DNA of 64,000 nt from JBHJHP01 sp042219855 (GTDB lineage: Bacteria; Bacteroidota; Bacteroidia; Bacteroidales; UBA5342): assembly GCF_042219855.1 (NCBI RefSeq), contig NZ_JBHJHP010000004.1, positions 1 to 64,000 of the forward strand, read 5' to 3'. Below, in pieces: positions 45,191-55,111 of the stretch (its first letter is position 1; each line of letters begins with the position of its first letter). A model generated the notes under the pieces. The model saw only the letters and a program-made list of their open reading frames with translations. It searched no databases and was not told the DNA's origin. Position numbers and translations under genes: made by a program.

Positions 45191-46816
45191 TCATAGTTTT
45201 AGAAATTTCTTATCGACAGTGCCTGAACTGCTGTTTATGCGAATAACATAGTAGCCGGGTTTTAACTTTTTTGTACTGATCTGTTCTGATGTGTTGCTTT
45301 GTAAAATATTCTCCATGACTTTATTGCCTGCCAGATCATATATGGTGAACTGCTTTACAGAGACAGAAGGATCGTGCCTTATCTGTAGCATATTCCGGGT
45401 CGGAACAGGGAAAATTTGGATGCCATCCAGCTTATATTTCTCATCTGTTTTTGTTCCTTTTGTTACGGTTACCATGGCATCATTTGTATCAGTGCCGGTT
45501 AGAGTCGTATCAATGGAGTAGGCGTCTACCCTGAACCAAACGGACTCACCGGTGCTGACAGCAGGGGGGAGCCAGTAATATTCATTGACTTTCAGGCCGG
45601 AGTCTATTTTTGTAAAACTCTCTTGATTGTCCACACTATAGTATAAATCGTAAGCTAACGGATTGCCGTCATCAGGATTATTAAGGGTCCAGGATAATGG
45701 CATGGAAGCATTCCATTCATCATTTTCCGGTTGAACAACTGTTACCTCCGGATTAAGATAATGATGTAAAAGTTCTGCATAGCCCTTGCCGCTGACCGGA
45801 TTTCCGTTTACCGTTCCTTCAATACTTACTGAACCTTCATAAAACTGAAAAGGGAGGTCAACTTCCGTGTTGTTGTTTATTGCTGTAATCGTAAGATCCA
45901 TATTATTCTGCTCAGAAGTGAGTCGCCATTTTCGGGCATAGCATAAATCCTCTGTCGAGTTCCACCAGAATCCCAGCCGCTCAATATGGAAATCAATATT
46001 GGTATAACTGTTAAGTTCATCCACATAAACCGATATATTCTTGTATTTAGGATCTTCAGGAATCGTGTTGTCAGTTGCAAAAAGGTCCCAGACGTTTATA
46101 TCCATACCATTGGAAAGTTGTAAGCAGAACCATTCATATTTTTCACCGGTACTCGGGTTAAATGTCCCGTATTGTCTGTCTATCCATGAGGTTCCGCTTA
46201 CGTTTTCAGTAGTACCGTTAAATGTAAATGAACCGGTAACACTGTTAAGCGTTTGCGAATAGTAATAGGTATATGTTTCCTGTCCCTGGGGGAAGTAACC
46301 ATCATCACCCAGGATAAGTGGTGGTTTCTGAGCCACATATTCCAGATTCAGAGCACCTTTTGATGCATTGGCAGTCAAAACGTATTCAAAAGGAATCATG
46401 CCGGCAGCATTGGTCTTGTTTTTCCATGTTTCGGTGCCTGATCCCAAAAATCCTGTCTTCACAATAAGGTTCAGACTGTCTGTAGCCAGCAGGGCATAGG
46501 TCACAGGTTGTACATCAGAATAAAATTCGCCTGTATCATCGTTTGTTACATTAAAAATTCTAAATCCCTGATAAGGTGGATAGTTCATGTAAAAATAGGT
46601 GAGCATGTAACTGTAATGAGTGCCTGATTCATCCCCGGTGAGATGACCAATGGTATACCACCATTCAACAGGTTCTGTTGTGTGTCTTCCCTCATCCTTT
46701 GGAAACTTAATCAGGCTGCCAGCAGGTTCATAGGGATAATCTTTCCAGTCCTGAGAATTGACCGGAAGTACTTCTGTAATCAGAAAAAGCATAAAAAAGT
46801 AAACGTATTTGCCCAT
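45191..46816 (-). CDS. CrtC/AttH lipocalin-like secreted protein with T9SS tail
   Basis: 541 residues. Signal peptide ends PVNSQ. Residues ~25-370 match by eye the CrtC/AttH-type double lipocalin fold: FPKDEGRHTTEPVEWWYTIGHL, SYMLTYFYM, SWIDRQYGTF, WFCLQLSNGMDINVWDLF, and a second barrel with ARKWRLTSE and GKGYAELLHHY. CrtC members hydrate carotenoids, but the extracellular location and the T9SS tail (~465-541, IQIFPVPTRN ... GYYVIRINSS) argue against that reaction here; a lipid- or hydrophobic-ligand-binding role is possible. An FN3-like domain lies between the two. Function unknown. Confidence 0.7.
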   Translation of the reverse strand: MGKYVYFFMLFLITEVLPVNSQDWKDYPYEPAGSLIKFPKDEGRHTTEPVEWWYTIGHLTGDESGTHYSYMLTYFYMNYPPYQGFRIFNVTNDDTGEFYSDVQPVTYALLATDSLNLIVKTGFLGSGTETWKNKTNAAGMIPFEYVLTANASKGALNLEYVAQKPPLILGDDGYFPQGQETYTYYYSQTLNSVTGSFTFNGTTENVSGTSWIDRQYGTFNPSTGEKYEWFCLQLSNGMDINVWDLFATDNTIPEDPKYKNISVYVDELNSYTNIDFHIERLGFWWNSTEDLCYARKWRLTSEQNNMDLTITAINNNTEVDLPFQFYEGSVSIEGTVNGNPVSGKGYAELLHHYLNPEVTVVQPENDEWNASMPLSWTLNNPDDGNPLAYDLYYSVDNQESFTKIDSGLKVNEYYWLPPAVSTGESVWFRVDAYSIDTTLTGTDTNDAMVTVTKGTKTDEKYKLDGIQIFPVPTRNMLQIRHDPSVSVKQFTIYDLAGNKVMENILQSNTSEQISTKKLKPGYYVIRINSSSGTVDKKFLKL

Positions 46817-47303
46817 AATAAAACTGTTAGGTTATTTATAATTAGTCAAGATAAAGATAATTAAATTTGAGAGATTGGAAATGCTTCTAACGTTCAACAC
46901 AAATATAAAACAATAAAAACAGTAAAATTACCTACAAAACGAATTTGGGTATTTTTGCTGAGGGATAAAGAAAGGGGTTTCAGAAGGCCGTTGAGTGAAA
47001 CGCCATGTCATTATATCAAGCTGATTATACCTTCCCCAGATAAAAGGTGACTTTATAACAGTGGAATAGAATTAATGCTTCACATTTATCGCCCTAGATA
47101 AACACTCTCTTAGGTCGTTTTCAGCGAGGGAGTTCGGACAATTCTTTATGATAGGCCGAAGAACGGTTTAGATTTAAATGTTTCGCATAAAGAATCTGTA
47201 TTAACTAAAGCATATTGAAAAATTAAAATCGGATTAGGTGGAATGAATATAACTTGTGCCACCAGCCCCGAAGCTTCGGGGGAAGCGGGGACACCAATAT
47301 ATT
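46817..47303. other. Intergenic region before tRNA-Phe
   Basis: No supported gene; a 76-codon minus frame at 47146-47376 runs into the tRNA and is rejected. A partial copy of the tRNA 3' end lies at 47256-47294. Confidence 0.5.
47256..47294 (-). repeat. Partial copy of the tRNA-Phe 3' region
   Basis: GTGCCACCAG (47256-47265) and CGGGGACAC (47286-47294) match the acceptor/T-arm part of tRNA-Phe in the same order, with the T-loop region replaced by a ~20-bp CCCCGAAGCTTCGGGG-type palindrome. May be the remnant of an att site from an element that once used this tRNA. Confidence 0.4.
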
Positions 47304-47344
47304 GAAAAAGCAAAGAGGGAAAAACAATCGTTTTTCCCTCTTTG
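47304..47344 (-). terminator. Terminator of tRNA-Phe
   Basis: CAAAGAGGGAAAAAC / GTTTTTCCCTCTTTG perfect 15-bp stem, 4-nt loop, then CTTTTTC on the minus strand. Confidence 0.9.
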
Positions 47345-47417
<73 letters not shown>

Positions 47418-47512
47418 GTTTGGTTTTGCTGTGTGATCTCTTATTGCTAAGAGCGGTGCAAATATAGATATTTTTTCAAATTCTCAAAAACCAGATTAAG
47501 AAAAATAGAAAA

Positions 47513-48772
47513 TTATTGAATAACCGTTAATTTAACCAGTTCGATTTTGTTTTCTGTGGCTTTCAGGATTTTAAATTTAAACTTTCCTATGTCTATGATA
47601 TCGTTTACCTTAGGCAGGTTTTCATAGTGATAAAGTATTAATCCGGCAACCGTTTCAAAATCATCTGTTTTGGGTAATTCTAGATTTAGTTTTTCATTTA
47701 CATTGTCAATTTCAACCCGTCCGCTCAGGATATATTCATTTTCACCAACAGAGCTGATCTGAAGATCTGTACTGTCATGTTCATCTTCAATTTCACCGAA
47801 TATTTCCTCCATAATATCCTCCAGTGTCACTATTCCTGAAGTCCCACCGAATTCATCCACAACCACGGCAATACTTCGTTTTTCCTGCATAAATACTTTC
47901 AGAAGTTTGCTTGCAGCCATGGTCTCCGGAACAATAGGGATATTCATGATCCTTGAACGCAGGGTCTTCGGATTCTTAAACAGCTCTGAGGAGTGAACAT
48001 AGCCGACAACATGATCAATATTTTCTTTATATATAACAATTTTTGAAAGGCCGGTCTCAATAAAACGTTGTTTTAAATCTTCCAGAGATGAGTCAATATC
48101 AACAGCAACAACTTCTGTTCTTGGGATAACACACTCCCGCAGTTTAACCCGTGAAAAGTCAAGTGCATTCTGGAATATTTTTACATCATGATCAATAGGG
48201 ACAGAGTCTCCATTGGTGTTTTCGTATGTCTCTTCAAGCAGATTGTTCAGCTCAATTCTTCCAAAAACCGGTTTCTCCTCCATGGTGTCAAACCTGACCC
48301 TGAAAATACGTAGTATTTTTGCCGAAGCCCATGAGGAAAAAGAAGCAACAGGATACAGCACGATGTACGACAGGATCAATGGAATGGATAATAGTTTAAG
48401 TGATAAGTTGGGATTGAGTCTGAACACAGTCTTGGGCAAAAACTCAGCAGTAAAGAGGATAATCAGTGTTGAGAAAATAGTTTGCAACAGCAGAACAACT
48501 AATCCGGAATCAACATATCTGAAAAATACGGGTTCAAGCACTTTGGCCATCTGTAAACTGTAGATGACAAGCGCTATATTATTTCCAACCAGCATGGTCG
48601 CAATAAACTGCTGGGGATGTTCATAAAAAATGGAAAGGATATTGGACGTAAATTGTCCCTTTTGGCGGTCAATTTCGAACCGGAGTTTATTTGAAGCCAC
48701 GAATGCAATTTCCATACCTGAGAAAAAGGCTGAAAATGTTACCGTTATGAGGATTGTGGCGAGTGAACTCAT
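47513..48772 (-). CDS. CNNM/CBS/CorC-HlyC family membrane protein
   Basis: 419 residues. CNNM (DUF21) membrane domain ~1-190 with four hydrophobic segments and the start typical of the family (FSAFFSGMEIAFVASNKLR), paired CBS domains ~205-325 (RTEVVAVDIDSSLEDL ... AVVVDEFGGTSGIVTLEDIMEEIFGEI), CorC/HlyC transporter-associated domain ~340-415. Members are Mg/Co-type ion transporters; in Bacteroidota one member, GldE, serves gliding, but I cannot assign this gene to it. Last gene of the minus-strand block coaX-OMP-TPR-lptC, 46 bp after lptC. Confidence 0.9.
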   Translation of the reverse strand: MSSLATILITVTFSAFFSGMEIAFVASNKLRFEIDRQKGQFTSNILSIFYEHPQQFIATMLVGNNIALVIYSLQMAKVLEPVFFRYVDSGLVVLLLQTIFSTLIILFTAEFLPKTVFRLNPNLSLKLLSIPLILSYIVLYPVASFSSWASAKILRIFRVRFDTMEEKPVFGRIELNNLLEETYENTNGDSVPIDHDVKIFQNALDFSRVKLRECVIPRTEVVAVDIDSSLEDLKQRFIETGLSKIVIYKENIDHVVGYVHSSELFKNPKTLRSRIMNIPIVPETMAASKLLKVFMQEKRSIAVVVDEFGGTSGIVTLEDIMEEIFGEIEDEHDSTDLQISSVGENEYILSGRVEIDNVNEKLNLELPKTDDFETVAGLILYHYENLPKVNDIIDIGKFKFKILKATENKIELVKLTVIQ

Positions 48773-48818
48773 TGCAATATTTTGTATGAAATTAAGAAAG
48801 AGAATTTAAAATTTCAAA

Positions 48819-49394
48819 TTATTCAATATCTAACGGAAATGTTGCTGTTACTTTTTCAAAGGAGTATTGCGTAAAGTTCTGATTTGATTTAAAGCCTGTA
48901 CAGATAACCACCTGTCCGGTTTTGTGGTTTGTAATCCGCAACATCTGGTCCGTGTAAAGCTTTTCCTCGCTCTGATCCCAGTACATTAACTCCGTTTCAA
49001 ATGTTTCATCGTCAATGTTCCTGGCAAACACCTTGTTTTCCAGTTTCCATAGTTTCTCTTTCTCAAAATAGCGTGCATAGTTACACTCTATTTCAGAGTC
49101 AACAAGCTGATCATGATTGTACCGTTTAAGTTTCAAACCCTCACTGAATTCCCAGTACGGCTCTTCAATTTTGTCGAAAACTTCATACAGAGGTGCAGTA
49201 ATGATATATTTCACAAAACCGGAATCTGAGACTATTGACTCAATGTTTTCTGCTTTTACCGAAGGCCATTTGGTTCTGTCAATATCAGGAACAAGTTGTG
49301 TTTTTGTTTTACTGCAACCTGAAAAAATTATTGCAGCACAAATAATTTGTGCTGCAATAAGTGATATTTTAATATGAATTTTAAGTTGTGACAA
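48819..49394 (-). CDS. lptC: LptC, LPS export periplasmic/inner-membrane protein
   Basis: 191 residues. Lipoprotein-like signal with IFSGC (Cys-27), then the LptC/OstA-like beta-jellyroll: an early segment (KTKTQLVPDIDRTKWP), IVSDSGFVKYIITAPLYEVFD, WEFSEGLKLKRYN, IECNYARYFEKEKLWKLENKVFARN, LYTDQMLRITNHKTGQVVICTGFKSNQNFTQY. LptC links the LptB2FG transporter to the periplasmic LptA bridge in lipopolysaccharide export. The Cys anchor, instead of a transmembrane helix, is usual for Bacteroidota homologs. Lies 3 bp from the TPR gene. Confidence 0.85.
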   Translation of the reverse strand: MSQLKIHIKISLIAAQIICAAIIFSGCSKTKTQLVPDIDRTKWPSVKAENIESIVSDSGFVKYIITAPLYEVFDKIEEPYWEFSEGLKLKRYNHDQLVDSEIECNYARYFEKEKLWKLENKVFARNIDDETFETELMYWDQSEEKLYTDQMLRITNHKTGQVVICTGFKSNQNFTQYSFEKVTATFPLDIE

Positions 49395-49396
49395 AA

Positions 49397-50788
49397 TTAG
49401 TCTTTAGGTGTACACGTTGTTGTTTCGTTAATCCATCCACCAACCCGGTATGGCTGATTCAGTTCAAATCCTTCCTGCATGAATATCTCTTCTGTACCGG
49501 GGAAATGCTGAGAATAATTGTTGATATACATATTTGCTACATCAGCACATGAAGGATCTACCTGTTTGGCTTTTTTTAGTTTATCTACTGCAGCCCAGTA
49601 TCCCGCTCTGTTTTCAATATCTTTGCTACCCAGTTGCTGAGCCTGTGCAGAAGCAGCATACATTTGTCCAATCAGGATATATGGATCGCCCCAGTTGGGC
49701 CGGGCTGCAATGGCTTTTAAAGCATACGATCTGGCAGTTGGATAATCTTTTTTCTTTGAAAATTCAATGTTGGCCATTAAATAAAGATAATCTGCTTTTT
49801 TATCGTTGTCTTGTTCCAGATTAACTGCTTGTTGCAGATACTCCATGGCTTTATCTATATCTTCATGAGCCGGATTAATGTACATTCTAGCAAGGGCAAC
49901 TGCACCTACTGCACTTGGTTCAATATCATAAACATATTCAGCTGCTTTAAAATAGGTCTCAGATTCGGTACAATCTGATTTATCAAAAGTCTTTAGAATT
50001 TTCTCAAGCTCTTCTTTGTTTTCTTTGTCTTCTTCCACCTTTGCAGCATACATATTTTCCAGTGTATTACAATCTGCTACTCCGCTTTCAGCAAATTTCT
50101 CTTCTGCAAAGTCCCTCAACTGATCAACAGTACTATTATATTTTGTTGTTGCTTTCTGAATTTTATCCAGATTAGATTGTATCTCCTGGTAGTTTGCTAT
50201 AAGCGTTTCGCCAGTGATTTCACTCCGATCATAAAGTACAAAATTCAGACCAATGTATTTTGACATGCATGACAGCAGTGTTGAAGCTGTAGAAGGCATG
50301 AATTTGTTTAAAAGCCCTTTAATGGCATCATCAAAGTTATCAAGTGATTGTTTTAATCCTTCAGTTGTGTTGCCATAATACTCGTAATAAGTCAGTGCTT
50401 TTTTACCATTAATATATTCTTTGGGATATTTTGAATGATTACCAAAATATTTTATCCGCTGATCATAAAGTTGCATTAACTGCTGAATAAGCTGCTCTTT
50501 CTCTTCTGGGCTTTGCGCATGTTTTATTTGCCACTCCATAATATCTTCACCTTCAGTATAAATGTAAATACTGGCTGCGGGACATTCATTATAGGATACT
50601 GTCCATGGTTTAACCGCATCTTTGTAATTTTTTTGTTTAGCATATTCATGAAACAGCGAAAAATTACTCAGACACCTGATACTGTCTTCTCCATGTCCGA
50701 ATTTTGAACCACTTTCCAGCCCCGTCTGGGCGAACATGGTCATCGTAAAAGCAAGTAATGCTAATGTTGTAAATACCTTCGTTTTCAT
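49397..50788 (-). CDS. TPR-repeat periplasmic protein
   Basis: 463 residues. Signal peptide ends MFAQTG. Several TPR-like helix pairs: around residues 45-75 (FHEYAKQKNYKDAVKPW), ~270-400 (AAEYVYDIEPSAVGAVALARMYINP, DIDKAMEYLQQAVNLEQDND, YPTARSYALKAIAARPNWGDPYILIGQMY). TPRs mediate protein contacts. It is conserved next to lptC and an outer-membrane protein in this kind of gene block, so an envelope-assembly role is possible (inference). No enzymatic motif. Confidence 0.8.
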   Translation of the reverse strand: MKTKVFTTLALLAFTMTMFAQTGLESGSKFGHGEDSIRCLSNFSLFHEYAKQKNYKDAVKPWTVSYNECPAASIYIYTEGEDIMEWQIKHAQSPEEKEQLIQQLMQLYDQRIKYFGNHSKYPKEYINGKKALTYYEYYGNTTEGLKQSLDNFDDAIKGLLNKFMPSTASTLLSCMSKYIGLNFVLYDRSEITGETLIANYQEIQSNLDKIQKATTKYNSTVDQLRDFAEEKFAESGVADCNTLENMYAAKVEEDKENKEELEKILKTFDKSDCTESETYFKAAEYVYDIEPSAVGAVALARMYINPAHEDIDKAMEYLQQAVNLEQDNDKKADYLYLMANIEFSKKKDYPTARSYALKAIAARPNWGDPYILIGQMYAASAQAQQLGSKDIENRAGYWAAVDKLKKAKQVDPSCADVANMYINNYSQHFPGTEEIFMQEGFELNQPYRVGGWINETTTCTPKD

Positions 50789-50806
50789 TTTTATTGCGAT
50801 TAATTA

Positions 50807-52063
50807 TTATTCCAGTTTTCTGCGGAAGAACCAATAATCATTGAATGAAAAATTAATGGTTACCTTTCCATATGATTCACTAATTAAAGAACCTCCTGAG
50901 GATTTCATCTGGCCAAGTTCAAATGCAATGTTGAATCTTGTCTTTTCATATCTCAGTGGTAAACCGAGTCCAAAAGTCATGCCAAAATTGTAGAGATCCT
51001 CTCCAAGCCCGGTGATATAGTTGGTTGAGTAAAATCCACCAAGCCTGTATTCCACACGTTTAAAATAGTTTCGGTCTATAAAGTTAGGAATATATTCTAA
51101 ACCGGCAGAAATTCTTGTTTTGTTCCCCAGTGTATCGGTAACGTTATAAAATTCGCTTTCGCTCCATTTTTGCAATGCATATTCGCCTGTAACAGTCAGT
51201 TTATTTTTAACTTCATAAGCTGCACCTATGCCATATGCTTCCGGCATTTCCATTCCAATATCCTGACCTATATTAGAGGCAATTGTAATTTTTGTTATGC
51301 TTGCGAAATCTTTTTGGGATATGAGATCCTGCCTGGCATTTAAGGATGTTTTAAATTCGTAGGTACCACCCAGTGTCAAACTGTGAGTCTCATTCACTGG
51401 CAGGACAAACTGCAAGCCGAAGACGGGATGAACAGCATTAACATAAAGTTTTTCATAACTGTAGAAAGTTGAATACTCAGGGTTGTTGGGAAACTCAACA
51501 ATTCTGTTATGCGAAACTGCACCAAAAAGATATTCCAGGTTAACACCCAATGATAAATGATTAAAAAACCTGGCAGAAATACCTGCAAAAGCATTGGTCA
51601 CACCTCCGGAACCTTCGTAGGTGCTTTGGGTGATGCCGATATCCTGAAGATCCTGTTGAATGAAGTAATTATATCCAACATTTGACATTGGTCTTGCTCC
51701 CAGTGATACTCCAATGTACTTTGAGATCGGAAATGCCATGCCCAGATAACTGAAGTTTACATCATTGTTAAACTGTGTCTGCGTTCCGGATTTGAATTGT
51801 GAGATCTGACCGGAAAATGCAAATTCAAAAATCTGACTTAAGGTATCGATGGCACTGAATGCTGCCGGGTTAGATGGATTTATGGTCTTATTGGAACGCA
51901 ATGCGATACCCGATTTACCCATCGATTGTCCGCGGCCAAATGTATTGGTTTCAAGCAAGCCCAAACCATACCTCGTATAGGGCGAACTGGTACTGTTTTG
52001 TGCATTTAAAACAGTTACAAACGTCAGTGCACAAAATGTAAAAAATAAAAGTTTAATTCGCAT
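50807..52063 (-). CDS. Outer-membrane beta-barrel protein
   Basis: 418 residues. Signal peptide (…TVLNAQ), then SSPYTRYGLGLLE and NPSNPAAFSAIDTLSQIFEFAFSGQ, typical of FadL/OmpP1-like Bacteroidota outer-membrane proteins; alternating hydrophobic strands throughout and a C-terminal FNDYWFFRRKLE. Overlaps the 3' end of coaX by 11 bp, so the genes are translationally coupled. Substrate unknown. Confidence 0.8.
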   Translation of the reverse strand: MRIKLLFFTFCALTFVTVLNAQNSTSSPYTRYGLGLLETNTFGRGQSMGKSGIALRSNKTINPSNPAAFSAIDTLSQIFEFAFSGQISQFKSGTQTQFNNDVNFSYLGMAFPISKYIGVSLGARPMSNVGYNYFIQQDLQDIGITQSTYEGSGGVTNAFAGISARFFNHLSLGVNLEYLFGAVSHNRIVEFPNNPEYSTFYSYEKLYVNAVHPVFGLQFVLPVNETHSLTLGGTYEFKTSLNARQDLISQKDFASITKITIASNIGQDIGMEMPEAYGIGAAYEVKNKLTVTGEYALQKWSESEFYNVTDTLGNKTRISAGLEYIPNFIDRNYFKRVEYRLGGFYSTNYITGLGEDLYNFGMTFGLGLPLRYEKTRFNIAFELGQMKSSGGSLISESYGKVTINFSFNDYWFFRRKLE

Positions 52064-52778
52064 TGTGTTCTAAAATTGTGTTTAGTCCTATCAGTACCAA
52101 ATTTGAATGTACAAAGATGGTACTTTTTACATATTTTTCAAAAAAAACAGCATCACCTCCTGTCAGAATTACTTTGCCATGAGGATTATTATCTAAAAAA
52201 CCGGAACATACCCCGTTAATTTCGTGTGTTAAACCATTAAATACACCCTGTTGTATGGCCTCATGCGTGTTTTTACCCAAAATGTTTTCAGAAAAAACCG
52301 GTTCAACCAGTGGAAGTTTCGAAGTGAACGTATTTAATGCCTTTAAACGCATGTTTAAGCCGGGTGAAATGGTTCCGCCCAGGTAATTTCCTGCATTATC
52401 CACATAATCAAAAGTTACAGCAGTTCCGGCATCTATCACCAGAAGATTTTTGCCTTTGTATAGTCTGTATGCCCCTGCAGCCCCTGCAAGTCTGTCTTTC
52501 CCCAAAGTCTCAGGTGTATCATACAGAATTGTTAACGGTGTTTTCACGGTGTGATCCAGAAATATAAACTGAGAAAACTTACCAGAAAGCTCTGAGAAAT
52601 CTGATTTATCCCTCCTGGTAGAGCTTATTATGCATAACCGGGGTAGAAACCTGTTTATCAAATCCTTCAATTCTTCTGAATCTGATGATGTACAGGTCGT
52701 CGTATCCAGCATTTTTCCCGATTCGAAAACTGCTGCCTTGGTACGTGTATTACCCTCGTCAATTATAAGGTTCATCAT
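52053..52778 (-). CDS. coaX: Type III pantothenate kinase
   Basis: About 242 residues starting at MMNLIIDEGN (52778); an ATG at 52802 adds 8 residues. Type III kinase motifs: DEGNTRTK (phosphate loop), DTPETLGKDRLAGAAGA (pantothenate side), LLVIDAGTAVTFDYV (ATP side), GGTISPGLNMR, VILTGGDA. Catalyses ATP-dependent phosphorylation of pantothenate, the first step of coenzyme A synthesis, and is usually potassium-dependent. First gene of the minus-strand block to 47513. Confidence 0.93.
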   Translation of the reverse strand: MMNLIIDEGNTRTKAAVFESGKMLDTTTCTSSDSEELKDLINRFLPRLCIISSTRRDKSDFSELSGKFSQFIFLDHTVKTPLTILYDTPETLGKDRLAGAAGAYRLYKGKNLLVIDAGTAVTFDYVDNAGNYLGGTISPGLNMRLKALNTFTSKLPLVEPVFSENILGKNTHEAIQQGVFNGLTHEINGVCSGFLDNNPHGKVILTGGDAVFFEKYVKSTIFVHSNLVLIGLNTILEHNAN

Positions 52779-52977
52779 CAGTTGTTTATGTGAAGACGAC
52801 AAAAGTATTTAAATTACCGTGAATCATATTATTTCAACTCCAAGTAAAGTGTTAATCTTTGATAAATTACTCAGGTTTTCTTTAATTTGCTCTACTACAA
52901 TAACGTTTTTGCTTATATCAATATTGTTAAAACGGTAAACGGCTGAAAGGGTTACAACAAAAATCATCAATATCTGC

Positions 52978-53877
52978 ATGAAGATAAATTACACAGCCAT
53001 ATTGCTCACTGTACTCGCACTGGTTGGTTTAACGCTATACAGACTGTTAACACCTGATGCCTTTATTGTTTTATGTTCAGAAAAAAACAAACCCGAAACT
53101 ATGCATTGGGCAAAAAGCACTGATGGAATAAAATGGAATATTATTTCCAGTGCCAAACCCCTGGTTATTGCTGATTATGATGATGTTCAAAACCAGCAAA
53201 TCATAAGAGTAGCCAGATCCCGGTTCATGCACTACGTTACCGGTAAAAACAAAATATTAAGTTCTAAGTCCGATGATTTGGTTCATTGGGAGCGACCTTT
53301 AACGGTCGTGGAAAATGCGGATGCAGTTCTGGATTTTCCGGGTCCCTTTAAATTTAAAATACTGGAAAATAAAAAAGCCGGCACTGAGCTGTTTTATTGC
53401 AATAATGCACTGGATAATTCCGGAATTTACTACACCTGTACAGAAAACAGTAAACTTGTTGAACCCATAAAAATAATTCATTCAACAGTTGATATTGAGG
53501 ATTTTCAGATTTTCAGATTGAACGGTTTATATGTTCTGGCACTGATGTCCGTTAATGGTAATCGTGAGGAGGTTCACATAGATTTTTACACATCCGCCGG
53601 GGCTAAAAACGGATGGGTTTTAGAAGACGGAACAATGACTGATAGTTTGGAGTGGCTGCAAACAGTGGGATTACAAAAAAATAACAAAGAATTCTGGTTG
53701 TATGGAAACCAAAATGGCATTATTTCCGTAAAACTTAATGGAAATGGTGATGGTATTACAACGGAGAAAATTACTCAGAAATCGTTATTTCCGGCGACTT
53801 ACAAAATAATATGCGGAACGGCTATTCAGAAGGATATACTGAAAAAAGCAGAGAAAGAACTTAAAAGCAGATCGTAA
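52978..53877 (+). CDS. Hypothetical exported or membrane-anchored protein, propeller-like
   Basis: 299 residues. An N-terminal hydrophobic segment (ILLTVLALVGLTLYRLL) could be an uncleaved anchor or a signal peptide. The rest has short repeated units of the form STDGIKWN, SDDLVHWERPL and ILHSTVDIEDFQIFRLNGLYVLAL that suggest beta-propeller blades, as in GH43/GH32-like or non-catalytic sialidase-type folds, but I see no clear catalytic acids. Function unknown. Monocistronic, between divergent coaX and the 53950 gene. Confidence 0.65.
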   Translation: MKINYTAILLTVLALVGLTLYRLLTPDAFIVLCSEKNKPETMHWAKSTDGIKWNIISSAKPLVIADYDDVQNQQIIRVARSRFMHYVTGKNKILSSKSDDLVHWERPLTVVENADAVLDFPGPFKFKILENKKAGTELFYCNNALDNSGIYYTCTENSKLVEPIKIIHSTVDIEDFQIFRLNGLYVLALMSVNGNREEVHIDFYTSAGAKNGWVLEDGTMTDSLEWLQTVGLQKNNKEFWLYGNQNGIISVKLNGNGDGITTEKITQKSLFPATYKIICGTAIQKDILKKAEKELKSRS

Positions 53878-53949
53878 GTTTAGTTAACTGTTAAACAGAA
53901 AATGAGTATGTTTTGTTATACCTTTAAATATTAACCAAATCTTAGTATT

Positions 53950-54657
53950 ATGAACTCAGCCGAAAAGATTGAAAGATACGGTCACTTGAATAAATATGAG
54001 AAGCTCACAACTGTAACCTCTCAGAAAATCCCCGGCACATTGGTTTTGGAAGCACCTGAACCCTTTCCCGGTTATCTTGAATATTACAGTGAACGGCCTC
54101 ATTTTTCTTCTCCGTTGTATATCTATTTTATCATCCAGGGCAAATCGTCTCTCGAGGAGGTTGCACGGGCAACTCAGGCTGCAAGATCCGTTTTCAAGGG
54201 ACGGTTTGAAGCTGCTTATGCAGAGATAAAATTCCCACACGAGTCGTTTGATGCTATTCGTGTTCGTAATCTTGATAATTTCAGCGAAGTACCGGTTTTA
54301 CAGGAGGTATACAGTAAAGTTGGGATCAGGTTTGACCGGCAATTAAGAGATATCAAAGATACAGCTCTGATTACCATTAAAAAGTTGTTTCATCTGAATG
54401 TGGTGCAGGAAGGCATATATCTTGATGTAGGTGAATTGGATCAGGGCTATTTTGTTTTGCCTTACCACCTAAAGTGGGACGAATTCCGGGATTTGGTAAA
54501 ACGGGTCAATTACAACTGGATCACCGCTAAATCGGATTTTGCCCTCGCATTTTTTTATACAGATGACAGGATAGAAGATGTGGTAAGGGTTTATAATCCG
54601 GCTCTTTCGTCCGATTTTTTACTGGAAGCTCACAAACAATTCATGAACAGATTATAA
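53950..54657 (+). CDS. Conserved hypothetical cytoplasmic protein
   Basis: 235 residues, no signal peptide or membrane segment. Mixed alpha/beta with conserved-looking stretches (LVLEAPEPFPGYLEYYSERPHF, FDAIRVRNLDNFSEVP, YFVLPYHLKWDEFRDLVKRV). I do not recognise the family. Followed by a terminator at 54682; its stop overlaps the stop of the convergent DCC-type gene by 6 bp. Confidence 0.7.
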   Translation: MNSAEKIERYGHLNKYEKLTTVTSQKIPGTLVLEAPEPFPGYLEYYSERPHFSSPLYIYFIIQGKSSLEEVARATQAARSVFKGRFEAAYAEIKFPHESFDAIRVRNLDNFSEVPVLQEVYSKVGIRFDRQLRDIKDTALITIKKLFHLNVVQEGIYLDVGELDQGYFVLPYHLKWDEFRDLVKRVNYNWITAKSDFALAFFYTDDRIEDVVRVYNPALSSDFLLEAHKQFMNRL

Positions 54658-55077
54658 TGAATCATTATTCATATTCTTTATAGGAGACCACAAACCGGGT
54701 CTCCTTTTTTTATCCTCCGGATGCATGGTACAATAATCTTTTTTGCCAAATATTTTATAACGGTATCTGGCAATTAAGTCATACACATAATCCCTTACCG
54801 TTCGTGGAAATATATAGCATATGGCGAGTATTGAAAGTGGAAAGCCGATGAGTGTGGAAATTTTCAATACAGCATCTGATTTTAGATAGAGGTTATTGTG
54901 GTAATAAAGTATGACAGTGTCAGGAATGTTTTGAATGTCGGACAATATCTTCTGACCATCCGGTGATTGTAAAGGGACATATTCGAATTGCTTTTTATGG
55001 TCGAACCGAAGTATGGTCCGTGTAGAATAATTGCACAGATTACAGAATCCATCGTATAAAATTACAGGTTGGTTCAT
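54652..55077 (-). CDS. DCC-family (DUF393) thiol-disulfide oxidoreductase-like protein
   Basis: 141 residues. N-terminal ILYDGFCNLCNYSTR gives the DxxCxxC motif of the DCC family (Asp-9, Cys-12, Cys-15), followed by LRFDHKKQFEYVPLQS, and a hydrophobic segment near 85-95 (PLSILAICYIFP). These proteins are predicted redox proteins of unknown partner; size and motif are normal. Convergent with the 53950 gene. Confidence 0.85.
   Translation of the reverse strand: MNQPVILYDGFCNLCNYSTRTILRFDHKKQFEYVPLQSPDGQKILSDIQNIPDTVILYYHNNLYLKSDAVLKISTLIGFPLSILAICYIFPRTVRDYVYDLIARYRYKIFGKKDYCTMHPEDKKRRPGLWSPIKNMNNDSL
54682..54711 (+). terminator. Terminator of the 53950 gene inside the convergent DCC gene
   Basis: AGGAGACC / GGTCTCCT stem followed by seven T; it lies within the coding end of the minus-strand DCC gene, so the stem also encodes protein. 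Confidence 0.8.
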
Positions 55078-55111
55078 ACCTGATAAACCAATTTGAAGGC
55101 ATAAGGTTTAT

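Noticed and set aside
45191..46816. Carotenoid 1,2-hydratase
   Set aside because: The lipocalin-type fold is plausible, but signal peptide and T9SS tail place it outside the cell and no carotenoid genes are near.
52978..53877. Assignment as a GH43-like glycosidase
   Set aside because: Propeller-like repeats are suggestive, but the catalytic Asp/Asp/Glu set is not visible.
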